DNA of 64,000 nt from Christiangramia aestuarii (GTDB lineage Bacteria > Bacteroidota > Bacteroidia > Flavobacteriales > Flavobacteriaceae), in contig NZ_VJVW01000001.1 in assembly GCF_009735585.1 (NCBI RefSeq), positions 206,947 through 270,946 of the forward strand, read 5' to 3'. The position numbers and the translations under genes were made by a program. Below, one piece after another: positions 60,668 to 64,000 of the stretch; position 1 is the stretch's first letter, and every line of letters begins with the position of its first letter. The notes below the pieces were generated by a model. It did not search any database, was not told the DNA's origin, and saw nothing but the letters and a program-made list of their open reading frames with translations.

Positions 60668-61543
60668 CTAAAATTCCAAATAATCCTTTTTCTGAAAACT
60701 CAAATTTTCTCCGGGTAATTTCTGGGATAAGACCTGTATCCCGTATTCCGACAACTGAAGGATGCGCGGGTAACCCCCGGTGGTCTGGCAATCCCGCATT
60801 AGTACGATGATCTTACCAGATGGGGTTAATTGTACCGTACCCGGCAGTACCGGCGCGGTTATAATCGGTTTTAGCTCGTTCTTTAATCCTTCTTTAAGCT
60901 GAACCGCCATCCTATTGCTATCTTCATTGGTGCTGAACAGGGAATTGAACAACTGGTTCTTCTGGGTAAAGCTTAACTGGCTGAACTCGGGTCCAGGATA
61001 AACCTCGATCTCATCTTCTGCTAAATATTCTGAATCTATTTTTAATGAAGAGTGGGTTTCGATATCTGAAAATTCTTCTGCTTTATATGTCAATTTCATT
61101 CCTTTGAGCAGCCTGAATTCCTCGGTCAAACCCTCGTACCAACTTCGACTGTCCATAAGCTTTTCGGTCCTAAATCCACCAGAAATGCCAATATAGGCCC
61201 GAAAGCCGGACCTGCGACCTGCAAACTTTAGCACGTCTCCTTCACTAATGTAGATCAGTTCATTCAGGCTAACCGCTTTACCGTTAAGTTGTGGTGACAG
61301 GTCGGCGCCACTTATACAGATTCTGGTTGGAGCGCTAAATTTTAATTGCGGCCCCTGCATAGTGATCTCCAAGACCGCGGCTTCCTGTGAATTACCAAGG
61401 ATTAGATTACAAATACGCATGGCGTACCTGTCCATCACACCGCTATGGGGAACTCCATATTTCTGAAACCCGAATCTTCCCAGGTCCTGAATACTTGAAA
61501 ACAGGCCGGGTTGTACAACCTCAATTTCAGCCTTCATGCTCAT
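60668..61543 (-). CDS. pxpC: 5-oxoprolinase subunit C (KipA-like)
   Basis: Carboxytransferase-domain subunit of the ATP-dependent PxpABC 5-oxoprolinase, 291 residues. Family blocks: EVVQPGLFSSIQDLGRFGFQKYGVPHSGVMDRYAMRICNLILGN, ICISGADLSPQLNG, AYIGISGGF, YPGPEFSQL and VLMRDCQTTGGYPRI. The ATG 61543 overlaps pxpB by 17 nt; a second ATG is two codons on. Last gene of the operon. Confidence 0.93.
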   Translation of the reverse strand: MSMKAEIEVVQPGLFSSIQDLGRFGFQKYGVPHSGVMDRYAMRICNLILGNSQEAAVLEITMQGPQLKFSAPTRICISGADLSPQLNGKAVSLNELIYISEGDVLKFAGRRSGFRAYIGISGGFRTEKLMDSRSWYEGLTEEFRLLKGMKLTYKAEEFSDIETHSSLKIDSEYLAEDEIEVYPGPEFSQLSFTQKNQLFNSLFSTNEDSNRMAVQLKEGLKNELKPIITAPVLPGTVQLTPSGKIIVLMRDCQTTGGYPRILQLSEYGIQVLSQKLPGENLSFQKKDYLEF

Positions 61544-62258
61544 GATATTTTAAGGAGTAATTTCCACTTTGAACTTCATCACGGATTTTATAAAAATCTT
61601 CTTTTGAAATGGCCTCGAATTTTATTTTATCTCCAGCAGAAAATGGGCTGGGAATAGCCTCATTTTTATTGAATAGCTCCACCGGACATTTACCTAAGAT
61701 CTGCCATCCTCCCGGACTGTTTTTTGGGTAGATCCCGGTTTGATTTTCACCTATACCAACAGAGCCTTTTTCTACCGATTTTCTCGGTGATTTTTTACGG
61801 GAAATTTTAAGCTTTTCATCGAGACCGCCCAGGTATAAAAAACCAGGTAAGAAACCAGTAAAATAAATACGGTATTCCGCGGCAGTATGCAGTTGGATTA
61901 TCTCCTCAATACTTAAATTATTCTGCTCAGATATATGCTGTAGATCCAAACCAAATTCCTCGTCATAACATACCGGTAAGCTGAAAATCTTATACTTATT
62001 ATTTTTTGGTATATTAGCACCACTCACCAGCCGTTTTACCCTCAAAACTTCACCATAGACATCTTCTATAGTAAACATGTAACTAATTAATAACGAGGTA
62101 TATGTGTTTACAACCTCAACCTTTTGTTTAAACTCTGAATTTTCCAGAATATTTTTATAATACAGTACTTCCTCCAGCAGGTTTTCACTGATATCTCCGC
62201 CAAATTTAACGAGGATACCGCGATCTCCCAGAGGTGATATTTTTGGAAATTCTGCCAT
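61527..62258 (-). CDS. pxpB: 5-oxoprolinase subunit B (KipI-like)
   Basis: 243 residues of the KipI family: N-terminal ISPLGDRGILVKFGGDIS, then LPVCYDEEFGLDLQHISEQNNLSIEEIIQLHTAAEYRIYFTGFLPGFLYLGGLDEKL and SVGIGENQTGIYPKNSPGGWQILGKCP. With PxpC it activates and opens 5-oxoproline. Its ATG shares one base with the pxpA stop. Confidence 0.93.
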   Translation of the reverse strand: MAEFPKISPLGDRGILVKFGGDISENLLEEVLYYKNILENSEFKQKVEVVNTYTSLLISYMFTIEDVYGEVLRVKRLVSGANIPKNNKYKIFSLPVCYDEEFGLDLQHISEQNNLSIEEIIQLHTAAEYRIYFTGFLPGFLYLGGLDEKLKISRKKSPRKSVEKGSVGIGENQTGIYPKNSPGGWQILGKCPVELFNKNEAIPSPFSAGDKIKFEAISKEDFYKIRDEVQSGNYSLKYHEHEG

Positions 62259-62998
62259 TAAGAATTCTTTACTCCTATTCCTTTTTCGGCTAATTTTTTA
62301 TGAAGAAATTTAATGATCTCTATGGAAGATGGGGTGTCACTATGCAGGCAAAATGTATCTGCTTTCGCCTCTATCTTTGGCCCCGAAACCGTATGAATTT
62401 TCTTATCATTATAAATAGAAAAAACATGCTCAAAAACACGCTGCTTTTCTGTGATCAATGCATTTTCTTTGGCGCGAGAAACGAGGCTGTAATCTGTATT
62501 ATAATTACGGTCTGCGAAGGCCTCAAAAACAAGGTCGAATTTCCCCATGGCCAGCTCTGAGATTTTTGAATGCAAGGGTACAAAAAGTTTAAAATCGGCA
62601 TCCAGGTCTTCCAGACATTCAATGACACTTCTGGCAATTTTTTCATCTTTTGCGGCATCATTATAAAGGGCTCCATGCAGCTTCACGTGAGTAAGCTCAC
62701 CGCCTTCAGATTCTGCGATCTGCTTCAGGCTTAAAACCTGCCCTTCAATAGAAAGCCGGAGGTCTTCCTCGCTCATCTCAATAGAATCTCTCCCAAAGTT
62801 TTTCCTGTCTGGATAAGAAGGATGCGCGCCAATCTCTACCTTATGCTCCATGGCCAGCCTTACGGTGCGATGCATGGTTTCAAGATTTCCTGCATGACCG
62901 CCGCAGGCGATATTGCAGGCAGAAATTAGGGGCATAAGTTCTTCATCATACTTCCCTCCTTCGCCCAAGTCGCAGTTTATGTGTATAGTTCTTTCCAT
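62258..62998 (-). CDS. pxpA: 5-oxoprolinase subunit A (LamB/YcsF)
   Basis: 246 residues from ATG 62998 (MERTIHINCDLGEGG), the family start; the longer frame overlaps the transporter. Motifs: NCDLGEGGKYDEELMPLISACNIACGGHAGN, ALYNDAAKDEKIARS and FEAFADRNYNTDYSLVSR. It should hydrolyse 5-oxoproline, a damage product of glutamine and glutamate, to glutamate. The ATG shares one base with the transporter stop. Confidence 0.94.
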   Translation of the reverse strand: MERTIHINCDLGEGGKYDEELMPLISACNIACGGHAGNLETMHRTVRLAMEHKVEIGAHPSYPDRKNFGRDSIEMSEEDLRLSIEGQVLSLKQIAESEGGELTHVKLHGALYNDAAKDEKIARSVIECLEDLDADFKLFVPLHSKISELAMGKFDLVFEAFADRNYNTDYSLVSRAKENALITEKQRVFEHVFSIYNDKKIHTVSGPKIEAKADTFCLHSDTPSSIEIIKFLHKKLAEKGIGVKNS

Positions 62999-64000
62999 TA
63001 TAAATTCTGAATTACACTGAATATCGATTTTGCACCCAGGAAAACTGACAGAGCGATCACGATAAATCCTATGATATTCTGTACCAGTGTATTCCTGTGT
63101 TCTCCCAGAACAGAAGCCTGGTTCACTATCCAAAATAAGAAAATTGCGATGATTGGCAGCAAGAGTCCGTTAGCAATTTGGGCAAATTGAATGATCTCTA
63201 CAGGTTTTATTCCCAGGGAAGAAAATATTACCCCAAGGATAATAATGCTCATCCAGATCGCTTTAAACCTTTTAGAGCTCATGCCTCCTTTCCATCCCAG
63301 GCAACCCTGCACTACGTAGGCGGCAGCCAAAGGGGCGGTGATAGAAGAGGTGATCCCGGCAGCAAGTAAACCTATAGCAAGAAAAAGGGTAGCCGAACTT
63401 CCAAATAAAGGTTTCAGGCCCACCGCGAGATCGGCGGCACTTTCTATGTTTTCAATATTAGAAGCGGCAGCGCATATTACAATGGCCATGGAAACAGTTC
63501 CTCCAAGAAATAGAGAGAAGGCGAGTTCCTTTCGAACTGCCCCAAGGTATTTTGGGCCACTCCATTTTTCGCTTACCAGGGAAGCATGCAGAAAAAGATT
63601 ATAGGGTACCACGGTAGTTCCTACCAGGGCAATGATCGTAAGCAATCCTGCATCAATAGATCCTGGTATAAAACCTTTAAATATTTCAGAAAGATCTGGT
63701 CTGGTCAAAACCGCCGTGAGCAAAAAGGCTATGCTCATTAGTAGCACCAGGCCTATAAAGATCTTTTCTAGTTTTTTATAGCTCCCCAGGAAAAGCAAAA
63801 AAAAGGCGATCCCGCCAATTAGAAGACTCCAGAGATTGAGATTTATAGCTCCCAATTGAAAGCTGACTGAAGAGAATACAGCTTCCATCCCTAAAACTGC
63901 TCCACTGATATTCCCGGCTTCGTAGGCCGCATTTCCCAGTACGATCGCAAAAAAAATAAGAGCAAGGGTTAAAAAACGAAAAGCCGGATTTTCAATTTCT
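62998..64000 (-). CDS. Nramp-family transporter of the 5-oxoprolinase cluster, N-terminus outside the window
   Basis: The frame stays open to the window edge: codons before the internal ATG at 63888 read ...FRFLTLALIFFAIVLG and NAAYEAGNISGAVLG, a typical Nramp segment, so the gene begins beyond 64000. Visible are about nine membrane segments, including the TM6 motif GTTVVPYNLFLHASL, and GLLAAGITSSITAPLAAAYVVQG. B. subtilis ycsG, next to ycsF and kipI/kipA, is the same arrangement, so it may import 5-oxoproline or a metal. TM1 with the metal motif is not in the window. Confidence 0.88.
   Translation of the reverse strand, partial: EIENPAFRFLTLALIFFAIVLGNAAYEAGNISGAVLGMEAVFSSVSFQLGAINLNLWSLLIGGIAFFLLFLGSYKKLEKIFIGLVLLMSIAFLLTAVLTRPDLSEIFKGFIPGSIDAGLLTIIALVGTTVVPYNLFLHASLVSEKWSGPKYLGAVRKELAFSLFLGGTVSMAIVICAAASNIENIESAADLAVGLKPLFGSSATLFLAIGLLAAGITSSITAPLAAAYVVQGCLGWKGGMSSKRFKAIWMSIIILGVIFSSLGIKPVEIIQFAQIANGLLLPIIAIFLFWIVNQASVLGEHRNTLVQNIIGFIVIALSVFLGAKSIFSVIQNL

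Noticed and set aside
62999-63133. 45-codon N-terminal extension of pxpA
   Set aside because: It lies within the end of the transporter gene in another frame and has no family similarity; ATG 62998 is the normal start.

Overview
The window looks like a chromosomal segment of a marine-type flavobacterium (Bacteroidota, Flavobacteriaceae; gene content and order suggest Gramella/Christiangramia or a close relative, an inference from memory rather than a search). The signs are a SusC/SusD pair, SPII lipoproteins with C-S/K-D-D starts, promoters of the Bacteroidota type (TTTG, about 20 nt, TAnnTTTG), an arginine operon of the linear ArgF' kind with proC inside, and two families of short palindromic intergenic repeats. 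No rRNA, tRNA, CRISPR array, insertion sequence or phage gene was seen.

Layout. 1-4.2 kb: tail of a peptidase/barrel protein and a fused alpha+beta 2-oxoacid dehydrogenase E1. 4.2-6.2 kb: a lipoprotein, menB, a DUF2059 protein. 6.3-11 kb: an isolated susD-susC pair. 11.3-16.4 kb: cvfB, a DUF2853 protein and the menaquinone set menD, menF and a hotdog thioesterase. 16.6-20.8 kb: an esterase, a divergent Nramp-type transporter and eutBC. 21-27.9 kb: dnaK with an operator-like palindrome in its promoter, sdaA, a CPBP protease, a zinc alcohol dehydrogenase, a lipoprotein formylglycine-generating-enzyme homologue. 28-34.4 kb: panB, an RluA-type pseudouridine synthase, a zinc metallopeptidase, a TonB-like protein, a DMT transporter and a helical-repeat protein. 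34.5-38.8 kb: leuACDB. 39-48.4 kb: GNAT-argG-argC-proC-argD-argF'-argB-argE-argH on the minus strand. 48.9-55.6 kb: ilvD-ilvB-ilvN-ilvC-ilvA on the minus strand. 56.3-60.2 kb: a GNAT-amidohydrolase fusion, a two-component pair, a membrane protein. 60.7-64 kb: 5-oxoprolinase genes pxpC, pxpB, pxpA and an Nramp transporter that runs off the window.

The most interesting signals are in non-coding DNA. Upstream of ilvD there is a complete ribosome-mediated attenuator: a 24-codon leader peptide with seven Ile and one Val codons, a strong terminator, and an antiterminator arm that overlaps the leader stop codon. Upstream of the arginine operon there are two tandem short ORFs, of 20 and 9 codons, with five Arg codons each, embedded in mutually exclusive inverted repeats behind a good promoter. 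This looks like arginine-sensing leader-peptide control, which I do not know to be described for Bacteroidota. In both operons the first leader ATG lies only four bases after the -7 element, so both leader mRNAs are probably leaderless. A separate promoter-hairpin-terminator unit near 60.5 kb is a candidate small RNA.

Together the leu, ilv and arg blocks form a 21-kb amino-acid biosynthesis region: leuA and ilv share 2-oxoisovalerate with panB (pantothenate) and with the E1 dehydrogenase, which degrades branched-chain 2-oxoacids.
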